Source: Christensenella sp. UBA3770 (lineage in GTDB: Bacteria; Bacillota; Clostridia; Christensenellales; CAG-1252). Taken from it: 20,354 nt of DNA. A program made the position numbers and the translations under genes. The notes beneath the pieces were generated by a model. The model ran no database searches. It saw nothing but the letters and a program-made list of their open reading frames with translations, and was not told the DNA's origin. The stretch's first letter is position 1, and every line of letters starts with the position of its first letter. This document shows positions 8,069-14,286 of this stretch, one piece after another. The stretch is taken from positions 31,881 through 52,234 of the forward strand of contig DFFS01000051.1 of NCBI GenBank assembly GCA_002371075.1, given 5' to 3'.

Positions 8069-8830
8069 ATGATCCGCATCGGAGAAATCAAAGATCGCGC
8101 TCGCGCTTCCTTGGAAAACAAGCTTTTCGGCAACGTTTGGTTGCGCCTTGTCGTGTGCGCCGTGGTCACGGGGTTGCTGACCGGCCTTCCCGGCTTGCTC
8201 GGCTCTGTGTTTAACCGCGTTTCCCCCTCTATTGGTGCCTTGATCGGCGGCCCGCTAACCATCGTTTCGCTCCTCATCGCAGGCCCCTTCAACTTTGCTT
8301 TGGCGCGTATCTATCAGCGCGTTGCGCAAGGGCACAAGGAGCTCAACATCCAAAGCGTATTTGACGGATTTAAGGAGAATTTCGTCGACGCGGTGATCCT
8401 TGGCTTTATGCGCAGCTTGTACACCTTCCTGTGGTCGCTCCTGTTTATCATCCCCGGCATTGTCAAATCATATTCCTACTCGATGGCTTTCTTCATCCAG
8501 CAGGAAGCGGGCGGCAAAAAGGGCTGGCGCGAATGCATTGACGAGAGCATGGCTTTGACAAACGGATACAAGGGCAAGCTGTTCCTCCTTGATCTTTCGT
8601 TTATCGGCTGGTATATCCTCGGCTTCCTGTGCCTCGGCATCGGCACGCTGTGGGTGTCGGTTTACCATCAGACCGCTCGCGCACACTTCTATGAGGAGCT
8701 TAAGCTGATCAAATACGGCGCGCCGGAAGAGCCCGCCGTGGCGGATGCGGAGGACGACGCCGTCTTCACCGGTTTGACGGACGAACATGACGAGGACGTC
8801 TACCGTTACGACGACAAGGACGACGAGTGA
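8069..8830 (+). CDS. DUF975 family integral membrane protein
   Basis: A 253-aa multi-pass membrane protein of the DUF975 family, function not established. Visible segments are: an amphipathic start; hydrophobic stretches around residues 27-45 and 52-75; another at about 115-135 ending in IIPGIVKSYSYSM; and a pair around 170-195 (LFLLDLSFIGWYILGFLCLGIGTLW). The family hallmarks SYSMAFFI, the S-M-x-L-T-N-G-Y-K-G-K-LFLLDLSFIGW stretch, and a late YHQTARAHFYEEL are present. The C-terminal 35 residues are strongly acidic (EDDAVF...DEHDEDVYRYDDKDDE) and probably a disordered cytoplasmic tail. The start follows AAGGAG at good spacing. The PAP2 gene begins 4 bases after this stop, suggesting an envelope-related operon. 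Confidence 0.85.
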   Translation: MIRIGEIKDRARASLENKLFGNVWLRLVVCAVVTGLLTGLPGLLGSVFNRVSPSIGALIGGPLTIVSLLIAGPFNFALARIYQRVAQGHKELNIQSVFDGFKENFVDAVILGFMRSLYTFLWSLLFIIPGIVKSYSYSMAFFIQQEAGGKKGWRECIDESMALTNGYKGKLFLLDLSFIGWYILGFLCLGIGTLWVSVYHQTARAHFYEELKLIKYGAPEEPAVADAEDDAVFTGLTDEHDEDVYRYDDKDDE

Positions 8831-8834
8831 TTTG

Positions 8835-9854
8835 ATGACTCTTCGCGGTAAACGCAATCACATTGCCGTACTTTTGTTTCTTACGGTCTTTGGCGCGCTG
8901 CTTGTCGTAGCCACCTTTTACGACCTTGAGATCAGCCGCGTTATGACCCGTTTCTCCCTCAAAGAGGGAGAGTATTACACGAACAACGTTTTTGCCAACT
9001 TTTTCGAGGCGGTGGGAATGCTCCCGAGCTATCTGCTCGGCGCATTCTCCGCCATCTCGGTGGGTTGGTTTTTTTATAAGGCGCTCTCCAAAAAAGCTCT
9101 TTGCGTGATCGCCCTTTCCCTTGGCGCAGTCGCCGCCGTTTACCTCTTATCGGGCGCTTTTCGCGATATGATCTTTTATCCGATGCGGCACATGATCGCA
9201 AAGGACGCAGACGCGGCGACAGCGGCGATCAACGCAATGAAGCCCACCGTGTACCTGATGTCTTACGTCATATCGGTTGCGGTGATCGCCGTCGCGCTGT
9301 TTTTGACAAAGGACCTCTCTGTGGATGTTTGGCGGAAGCTGACCCTCTTTGCCCTGATCTTCTTTTTGACGGAACTGATCTCGGACGCCGTCGTTTCCGC
9401 CTTGAAAAACTACGTTGACCGCGTGCGTTTCCGCGCGATGAACAGCGCCTACGGGCAAGCCGTGGGCGGTTTTGACCAATACACCCGTTGGTATCAAGTG
9501 ACGGACCACGCGGCGGCTTTTCGCGCCACCCCGCTGGTGGGCTATACGGACAGTTTCCGCTCCTTCCCCAGCGGACACACCGAGTGTGCCGCCCTCTCCT
9601 ACTGCCTGATCCCTCTCATCGATCTTTTCCGTGTGGAAAAACGCGGCGCAAAACTTGCCTTGTGGCTCTCGCCCATCCTTTGGACGGCGCTTACCGCAAT
9701 GGGCAGGATCGTTGCCGGCGCGCATTTTATGAGCGACGTGCTGATCGGCGGGACCATTCCGTTTGTCTTGGTCATCCTCTTCCGTGAGATCTTTTTGCGC
9801 CGCTTGCAAGACCTAAAGGAAATGTATCCCTTTTTAACAAAGCGCAAGGAGTAA
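8835..9854 (+). CDS. PAP2-family membrane phosphatase
   Basis: A 339-aa multi-pass protein carrying the phosphatidic acid phosphatase type 2 catalytic site. In family terms this points to a lipid phosphate phosphatase or an undecaprenyl-pyrophosphate phosphatase at the outer face of the membrane. Motif 1 is K191-x6-R198 followed by Phe where Pro is usual. Motif 2 is PSGH at 245-248. Motif 3 is R291-x5-H297-x3-D301, with Gly in place of the usual Ser before the Arg. Catalytic His, Arg and Asp are therefore all kept. About six hydrophobic segments surround these motifs. I chose the ATG at 8835, four bases after the DUF975 stop; the frame extends 16 codons upstream but that part is only the acidic tail read in another frame. 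No strong ribosome binding site precedes it, so translation is probably coupled. Confidence 0.85.
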   Translation: MTLRGKRNHIAVLLFLTVFGALLVVATFYDLEISRVMTRFSLKEGEYYTNNVFANFFEAVGMLPSYLLGAFSAISVGWFFYKALSKKALCVIALSLGAVAAVYLLSGAFRDMIFYPMRHMIAKDADAATAAINAMKPTVYLMSYVISVAVIAVALFLTKDLSVDVWRKLTLFALIFFLTELISDAVVSALKNYVDRVRFRAMNSAYGQAVGGFDQYTRWYQVTDHAAAFRATPLVGYTDSFRSFPSGHTECAALSYCLIPLIDLFRVEKRGAKLALWLSPILWTALTAMGRIVAGAHFMSDVLIGGTIPFVLVILFREIFLRRLQDLKEMYPFLTKRKE

Positions 9855-9871
9855 CCGCGCTTGCTTTTTTT
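9840..9871 (+). terminator. Intrinsic terminator overlapping the PAP2 stop codon
   Basis: AAGCGC (9840-9845) pairs with GCGCTT (9857-9862) across the stop codon; a GC then T7 follow. The same T-rich tract contains the -35 box of the next gene. Confidence 0.55.
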
Positions 9872-9889
9872 ACTGCCTAAGAGTATAAT
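9861..9889 (+). promoter_or_regulatory. Promoter immediately abutting the cyclophilin start codon
   Basis: TTGCTT (9861-9866) and a perfect TATAAT (9884-9889) are 17 bp apart. The -10 box ends 6 bases before the ATG at 9896, so the expected transcription start falls on or next to the start codon. Confidence 0.65.
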
Positions 9890-9895
9890 GACACT

Positions 9896-10609
9896 ATGAA
9901 AAAGATTCTTTCCGTTATTTTGATTTTGACCCTGATTTTTGCCATGACGGCACTCTTTGCTTCTTGCGGCGGCAACGAAAACGTTGCGGAAGACCCTGCG
10001 GCGATCATTCAACGTTGGCAAAAGAAGTACACCGCCGGCGATTTTGGCATCCGTAGCAAAAAGAACCCGTTTGTGGAGTTTACCTTTAGCACCGGCGATA
10101 GCATTCGCTTGGAGCTGTACCCCTCCGTCGCGCCCATTTCGGTGAACAACTTTATCACCTACGTAACGGAAGGCTTTTACGAGGGGACGGCGTTTCACCG
10201 CATCATTGAGGGTCAGATGATCCAAGGAGGCGGGTTTAGCATCAAAAACGATTCGTACGTGCACAAGGATCCCACGCACGACGCCATCAAAGGGGAGTTT
10301 ATCGCAAACGGCGTAAACAACGCCCTTGCACACACCGCAGGCGTGCTTTCCATGGCGCGCACGACCGTATACGACAGCGCAACCTCGCAATTTTTTATCT
10401 GCTCCGGATCCGTGCCCTCTTGGAACGGCAGCTACGCCGCTTTCGGCAGAGTGATCGACAAGGAAAGTATGGCAGCGGTCTCTCGCTTTGAAAAACTGGA
10501 AACGCATTCCGAGGCGCTTTATTACGGCGATACCGCAAGCAACGCTTCCGACGTCCCCATCACCCGCGTCACCGTCAAGAAAGCCACCCTTGTTTGGGAT
10601 AAAGAATAA
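9896..10609 (+). CDS. Lipoprotein peptidyl-prolyl cis-trans isomerase (cyclophilin type)
   Basis: A 237-aa exported foldase: a lipoprotein signal with lipobox FASC (Cys24), a short linker, then one cyclophilin domain (about 57-235) that isomerises X-Pro bonds in proteins folding outside the membrane. Catalytic landmarks are FHRIIEGQMIQGGG (R102, Q110), MARTTVYDSATSQFFI (M153, Q165-F166-F167), W176 and AAFGRV. It has an insertion after the QGGG stretch compared with minimal bacterial cyclophilins, as is usual in the Firmicutes lipoprotein forms. No Shine-Dalgarno sequence is visible before the ATG, and the promoter -10 box ends 6 bases upstream, so the mRNA may be leaderless. Starting at the next Met (residue 17) would destroy the signal peptide. 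A hairpin array begins 3 bases after the stop. Confidence 0.93.
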   Translation: MKKILSVILILTLIFAMTALFASCGGNENVAEDPAAIIQRWQKKYTAGDFGIRSKKNPFVEFTFSTGDSIRLELYPSVAPISVNNFITYVTEGFYEGTAFHRIIEGQMIQGGGFSIKNDSYVHKDPTHDAIKGEFIANGVNNALAHTAGVLSMARTTVYDSATSQFFICSGSVPSWNGSYAAFGRVIDKESMAAVSRFEKLETHSEALYYGDTASNASDVPITRVTVKKATLVWDKE

Positions 10610-10611
10610 AC

Positions 10612-10630
10612 TGACCATAGGTCAATTCAT
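10612..10630. repeat. Single type II hairpin unit
   Basis: TGACC-ata-GGTCA (10612-10624) is followed by the linker remainder ATTCAT. It begins 3 bases after the cyclophilin stop codon and directly precedes the type I array. The same GACC/GGTC stem recurs with other loops at 12904, 13324 and 16143. Confidence 0.6.
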
Positions 10631-10642
10631 TCTTTCATCCTT

Positions 10643-10748
10643 AACTTCTCGCAAAGCGAGAAACTTCACTACGAACGAAGCGAGTAACTTCACCGTGCGT
10701 CAACGGCGCACAACTTCACTGACGAAGTCAACTTCACTGCACATAGTG
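10643..10748. repeat. Type I hairpin array with AACTTC linkers (second locus)
   Basis: AACTTC linkers start at 10643, 10662, 10686, 10712 and 10730. Inserts are: TTCTCGC-aaa-GCGAGAA, the same stem as at 6556 but with a different loop; a degenerate acgaacgaag unit also found at 6581; GTGCG...CGCAC (10695-10711); TGAC-gaa-GTCA (stem of 6604, loop changed); and CACT...AGTG. The array lies between the convergent cyclophilin and DUF4353 genes. Confidence 0.7.
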
Positions 10749-10764
10749 CTTTTTGTGCTTTGCA

Positions 10765-10806
10765 CAAAAAAGTGAGGCACCGCGCCGCTGATCGCGCAGT
10801 GCCTCA
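10765..10806 (-). terminator. Intrinsic terminator of the DUF4353 lipoprotein gene
   Basis: On the minus strand TGAGGCAC (10806-10799), one mismatch, then GCGC pair with GCGC and GTGCCTCA (10780-10773), closing a 12-bp stem. CTTTTTT follows. It is 24 bases past the stop codon at 10830. A separate stem, TTTTTGTGC/GCACAAAAA (10750-10770), overlaps the T-run and may form on the plus-strand transcript. Confidence 0.8.
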
Positions 10807-10829
10807 AAGGGGAGGAAGGAATTTTCTTT

Positions 10830-12764
10830 TTATCTGCCCTGTTGACGGGTGCCGGGCCCCATGTTGCCACCCATGCTTCCGGGCTGCTGCCCACCCATGC
10901 CGCCCATGCCGCCGGGAGCCATACCGCCGCCCATGCCGCCTGTCGTACCGGTGGTTGCCGTCAGGGTGGTCGTTGACGTCCCGTAAGTTAAGGTGTAGGT
11001 ACCCGAGGTCATTTCCGCCGTGCTGATCACAAGGTTTTGAAGCGCCTTGGGTGCGGTGAAGGAAACGATCTCCTTGCCGGAAGAATCCTTTAACGTAACC
11101 GTCGTACCCGCCGCGATCGACACGTTTGCGGTAACCATATATTGCGTTGCGCCGACGGGGTCCATCGCTTCACGGCAGGTGGCGATCACCGTGCCGCCCG
11201 AGATGGTGGTGCCCGTCTCGCTATCCAATGCCGAGTTGCCGCCGTTTGTGGGTCCGAACACTTTGACCGTGCCGCCCGAGATCAACAGTTTGCCGTTGCT
11301 GTCCAAGCCGTCGCCGGAGCAGTTGACCGTCAGGGTTCCGTCCGTGATCAAAATGTAATAGGAATAGTTGCTGATGTCGGCGTTTGCCGCGTTGACGCCG
11401 TCGTCCACCGCCGTCACGCTGATCGTTCCGCCCGTGATCTCCACCGCGGCGCCCTCGATGCCCTCGTAGCTCTTTGTGACACTGATCGTACCACCCGTGA
11501 TCTTGGTCAGATATTCGGCGTGAATGCCGTCGTCGCCGGAAGACAGGGTGAGCGCTCCGCCCGTGATCAGGATGTTGCCCTTGCTGTGGATAGCGTCGTC
11601 GTTGGAATCAACGTTTATGGTGCCGCCCGTGATCACGATCGCATAGTTCTCGTCGTAGGTGGCGGGGTACTCCGTTTCGTTCCCCTCTTCGTCCTCTATG
11701 AAGATGCCGCTGACCTTGATGGCTTTGCCATCCGCCGCGTCGGAGCTGCGCTCCGTTACGCTTGTCGGCGCGCCGCCGTTGGTTTTGACGGTGATGACGT
11801 CCTCTGCGCGGTTTGCAATGTACAAGCAGCTGTTTGCGACGATGCCGTCATCCCCCGCCGTCAGGTTCAAAGAGGTGTTTTCCACGTAGATGTAGCCCGC
11901 TTTGGGGTCCGCGCTGTATGCAAGCGCTTCCTCTTCCGTTTCCGGCTCGATGTCCGTTTTGACGGCGTCGTTGCCTGCGGTAACCATGACGTTTGCGCCC
12001 TTAAAGAGGATGGCGCTATCCGCCTTGATGCCGTTCTTGACGGCGGTGACCTCGATCGTTGCGTCCAAAACCGTCAACGTATCCTTGACCTTGATACCGT
12101 TTGCATCCTCGCCGACGGCGGTGACCTTTAAGGTGCCGCTGCCGTTGATGGTCAGCGAGCACTTTTTGGCTTGGATCGCCGCACCGTCGCCGTCTGCTTC
12201 GGTGTCACCCACGCTGTCGGAAACTTCGTTTACGGTGCCGTCCGCAACGGTCAAAATCCGCAGGAAATCGGATTGCTTAAAGACAATTGCCGCCACTGCT
12301 TGGCTATCCGTGGTTTTGATGGTCGCACCGTTTAAAATGATGCGCACCGTGCCCTCCACGTCTTTGGCAACTTCCACCGCGCCGTTTAGGGTGCCGGAAA
12401 GGGAATACGTGCCCGCTTCCTTTATGGTCAAAACGTCCTTTTTGAAGGTGGTGCCGTTCGGAGCGTTGTCCGCGGTCAGCGCCGAAAGGTCAATTTCAAC
12501 AACATCTTCTTCCGACGTGCTTGCCGCCTGTTGCTCGGCGGAAACCGTCGTCAGGTCCTCAATCAAATACTCGCTTGTTGCCGTGGCGGAAAGGGTGCCC
12601 TCAACTTCGGCGTTTGCCGCCGCAATTTCTTCTTGGCTTACCGCCGTCCCCGTGCTGCCGCTTGACGTTTCGGTCCCAACAGAGCCGGAAACTTCCGAGC
12701 ACGCCGTCGCAAGGACGGCAATCAGTGCCAACACCGCAATGACAATCAACCATTTCTTTTTCAT
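10830..12764 (-). CDS. Cthe_2159/DUF4353-type carbohydrate-binding lipoprotein
   Basis: A 644-aa exported lipoprotein (lipobox ATAC, Cys22). After a Ser/Thr/Glu-rich linker (about 23-95) comes a long beta-helix-like domain (about 95-600) with recurring ITGGTI, GNDDAIHSKG, SGDDGIHAEY and DDGVNAAN phrases. The Asp-rich turns look like calcium sites. This is the pattern of the Cthe_2159 family, whose founding member in Clostridium thermocellum binds polygalacturonate and cellulose; binding here is inferred from that. The last 36 residues (609-644) form a Gly/Met/Pro/Gln-rich, probably disordered tail of GGM and PGGM units. No catalytic residues are recognisable. AGGAGG lies 8 bases before the ATG. 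It is a single gene with its own terminator. The upstream region has an 11-bp-spaced direct repeat that may bind a response regulator. Confidence 0.85.
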   Translation of the reverse strand: MKKKWLIVIAVLALIAVLATACSEVSGSVGTETSSGSTGTAVSQEEIAAANAEVEGTLSATATSEYLIEDLTTVSAEQQAASTSEEDVVEIDLSALTADNAPNGTTFKKDVLTIKEAGTYSLSGTLNGAVEVAKDVEGTVRIILNGATIKTTDSQAVAAIVFKQSDFLRILTVADGTVNEVSDSVGDTEADGDGAAIQAKKCSLTINGSGTLKVTAVGEDANGIKVKDTLTVLDATIEVTAVKNGIKADSAILFKGANVMVTAGNDAVKTDIEPETEEEALAYSADPKAGYIYVENTSLNLTAGDDGIVANSCLYIANRAEDVITVKTNGGAPTSVTERSSDAADGKAIKVSGIFIEDEEGNETEYPATYDENYAIVITGGTINVDSNDDAIHSKGNILITGGALTLSSGDDGIHAEYLTKITGGTISVTKSYEGIEGAAVEITGGTISVTAVDDGVNAANADISNYSYYILITDGTLTVNCSGDGLDSNGKLLISGGTVKVFGPTNGGNSALDSETGTTISGGTVIATCREAMDPVGATQYMVTANVSIAAGTTVTLKDSSGKEIVSFTAPKALQNLVISTAEMTSGTYTLTYGTSTTTLTATTGTTGGMGGGMAPGGMGGMGGQQPGSMGGNMGPGTRQQGR

Positions 12765-12797
12765 TTTTGTGCCCTCCTTTTGGCTTTTTACAACTTC

Positions 12798-12830
12798 ATT
12801 ATGCGGGGGAAAACTTAAACGAGACTTAAA
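12798..12830 (-). promoter_or_regulatory. Activator-type promoter region of the DUF4353 gene
   Basis: A -10-like CATAAT (12803-12798, minus strand) has no good -35 box. In its place are two direct copies of ACTTAAA (12813-12819 and 12824-12830, plus-strand reading) exactly 11 bp apart, ending 9 bp from the -10. This geometry fits OmpR/PhoB-family response-regulator half-sites. The assignment is inference. Confidence 0.4.
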
Positions 12831-12980
12831 AGCGAATCGTTTTTGAAATTTTTTTTGAAACGTTTTAAGGCAACGAATTGCAATGCTCTACGAGCGATGA
12901 ATTGACCTGCGGTCATGAATTGGCTCCATCCTTGTTTTACATCCTTTAGCGAATGCAATGAGCGAAAGCTGCACCGGGGT

Positions 12981-13009
12981 CCCCGAAGAATTCAAATAAT
13001 TCTTTGGGG
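12981..13009 (+). repeat. Type III clamped hairpin
   Basis: CCCC (12981-12984), a G, then AAGAATT pair with AATTCTT, a T, and GGGG (13006-13009) around the loop caaat. GGGGT precedes and TATCGCAGC follows. It has the same frame as the hairpin at 13273 but an unrelated stem core. Confidence 0.6.
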
Positions 13010-13272
13010 TATCGCAGCGTAAAGGAGGCTTGATTGCGGACGTGCAATAGCACGGGCGGAATGGTGGATTTTGAAAATCCCCCTCTCCCGACTTTGTCGG
13101 CAGACAATCCCCCTTTAAACCCACCCCACAAAACGCAAGCATTTCGCGGGAACCCCGGAAAGGGTGCAAAATGAGGGGGACGAATCGTTAAGGATAAATA
13201 AAACCGTCCGACGGCATCGCCGTCAATTCATGAGCCATAGGCTCAATTCATGGCAAAGAGCCGCGTTGGGGG

Positions 13273-13301
13273 CCCCAAAAAATCCGTTGGATTTTTAGGG
13301 G
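13273..13301 (+). repeat. Type III clamped hairpin
   Basis: CCCC (13273-13276) and AAAAATCC (13278-13285) pair with GGATTTTT (13289-13296) and GGGG (13298-13301), with one A-A mismatch and loop gtt. It is preceded by GGGGG and followed by TATTGCGGC, parallel to the copy at 12981. Confidence 0.6.
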
Positions 13302-13416
13302 TATTGCGGCAGAGCCAATTCATGACCGGAGGTCAATTCATTCTTAACGGCTCACAATAGTGGGGACCCGCGATATTAAATATATCGTGAGACGTGTATT
13401 ATCCGTTGCCACCTGC

Positions 13417-13446
13417 TTGACTTTGGGATCCTACTCATCCTATAAT
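13417..13446 (+). promoter_or_regulatory. Promoter of the purO-purH transcript
   Basis: TTGACT (13417-13422) and a perfect TATAAT (13441-13446) are 18 bp apart. Transcription should begin near 13453, at the start of the riboswitch aptamer. A 6-bp palindrome, CGATAT-taaat-ATATCG (13371-13387), lies 30 bases upstream and could be an operator, though this is unsupported. Confidence 0.75.
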
Positions 13447-13449
13447 AAG

Positions 13450-13524
13450 GTTGGACCTCGCAACTGACGGATCAGTGGAATCAACCACGGGGAGCGGGGT
13501 CGGCAACGGTCGACCGTCTGGGCA
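13450..13524 (+). promoter_or_regulatory. ZTP (pfl) riboswitch aptamer
   Basis: The segment has the recognisable ZTP/pfl core: CAACTGACGG and GTGGAATCAACCACGGGGAGC-like elements in the 5' half (about 13461-13495), then a hairpin GGTCG (13498-13502)/CGACC (13511-13515), then the near-invariant CCGTCTGGGCA (13514-13524). The class senses ZTP/ZMP, which builds up when 10-formyl-tetrahydrofolate is short. Position between a strong promoter and the two genes that consume AICAR is the classical context. The 3' end overlaps the terminator stem, so ligand binding should prevent termination (ON switch). Confidence 0.9.
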
Positions 13525-13550
13525 TGCTTTAGAAAAAGTGTGCCCTTTTT
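13520..13550 (+). terminator. Riboswitch-controlled intrinsic terminator
   Basis: GGGCA (13520-13524) pairs with TGCCC (13541-13545). G-T wobble pairs and a CTTT/AAAG extension lengthen the stem, and T5 follows at 13546-13550. The 5' arm is the conserved GGGCA of the aptamer, so terminator and ligand-bound aptamer are mutually exclusive. Confidence 0.85.
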
Positions 13551-13563
13551 GTTAGGAGGAACT

Positions 13564-14286
13564 ATGGAAAAACAGCTAAAGACCGCGGCGGAGCTCGTTT
13601 GCGGCAACCGCTACCCCGGGAGAGGCATTCTTGTGGGAGAGAGTGCGGACGGAAAGTGCGCCGTTCTTGCCTACTTTATTATGGGCAGGAGCGAAAACAG
13701 TCGCAACCGCGTTTTGGAAGCGGATGGGGACGTTCTTCGCACGCGCCCGTTTGACGAAAGCAAGGTCAAGGATCCCTCCCTGATCATTTACGCCGCGATG
13801 CGCCGCGTGAGGGACGCCGTAGTGATAACAAACGGCGACCAAACCGACACGGTGGCGGATGCGCTGTCTTCGGGCGGGGACTTCTTTTCGGCGCTCGACA
13901 CGCGCACGTTTGAGCCGGACGCGCCCAACTTTACGCCGCGGATCAGCGCGCTTTTGTCTTTGACAAAAAACGGCTTTTCTTACAAGATGAGCATCTTGCG
14001 CAAAGGGAACGATGGCGATTGCGAGCACGGAAAGTTTTGCTACGCTCCCCAAGCGGGCGTCGGGCATCTTTTGCACACCTATCAAGGGGACGGTGCCCCA
14101 CTCCCCTCTTTTGCGGGCGCCCCGCGGGAAGCCGCCATCCAAGGGAGCATCGACGACGTTGCAACCGCTCTTTGGACTGCCCTTGACGAGGAGAACAAGA
14201 TCGCGCTTTTCGTTCGCTTTATCAACCTGACGACGGGGGAAACGGAGACCCGCCTTTCCAACAAACATCAAAGGAGCTCTCTATGA
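13564..14286 (+). CDS. purO: IMP cyclohydrolase, PurO type
   Basis: Closes the purine ring: FAICAR to IMP plus water, the last step of de novo IMP synthesis, in the cytosol. The 240-aa protein matches the archaeal-type PurO fold, not the N-terminal domain of bifunctional PurH. Landmarks are NRYPGRG (15-21), GRSENSRNR (41-49), NGDQTDT (90-96), FEPDAPNFTPRIS (116-128) and HTYQGDG (171-177). The start is fixed by AGGAGG at 13554-13559, four bases before the ATG. A GTG eight codons upstream lies inside the riboswitch terminator and is rejected. The stop overlaps the next start as ATGA, so the two proteins are translationally coupled. Expression should rise with ZTP. Confidence 0.93.
   Translation: MEKQLKTAAELVCGNRYPGRGILVGESADGKCAVLAYFIMGRSENSRNRVLEADGDVLRTRPFDESKVKDPSLIIYAAMRRVRDAVVITNGDQTDTVADALSSGGDFFSALDTRTFEPDAPNFTPRISALLSLTKNGFSYKMSILRKGNDGDCEHGKFCYAPQAGVGHLLHTYQGDGAPLPSFAGAPREAAIQGSIDDVATALWTALDEENKIALFVRFINLTTGETETRLSNKHQRSSL

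Larger units (their letters stand above)
12897..13341. repeat. 445-bp MITE-like unit with 30-bp inverted ends made of type II hairpins
   Basis: Bases 12897-12926 and 13312-13341 are inverted repeats matching at 29 of 30 positions; the one difference is in the loop of the GACC/GGTC hairpin (tgc versus gga as read on the plus strand). Inside are other short stems: CCCC-clamped hairpins at 12981-13009 and 13273-13301, CGTGC-aata-GCACG (13041), GGATTTT/AAAATCC (13066), CCGAC-ttt-GTCGG (13088), GACGGC-atc-GCCGTC (13210) and GAGCC-ata-GGCTC (13232). Linkers read ATGAATT on the left and AATTCAT on the right, so the arrays face each other. A related stem GCTC-tac-GAGC (12885-12895) lies just outside the left end. 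No transposase is encoded and no target-site duplication is evident. The rest of 12765-13416 holds no gene. Confidence 0.5.

Noticed and set aside
11142..12131. 329-aa plus-strand frame opposite the DUF4353 gene
   Set aside because: Its repetitive Arg/Ala/Val/Asp composition mirrors the repeats of the real gene on the other strand.
12888..13169. 93-aa minus-strand frame in the repeat region before the riboswitch
   Set aside because: Composed of palindromic repeat sequence and has no ribosome binding site or protein-like pattern.
13540..13563. GTG start for PurO
   Set aside because: It is inside the riboswitch terminator; AGGAGG directs the ATG at 13564.
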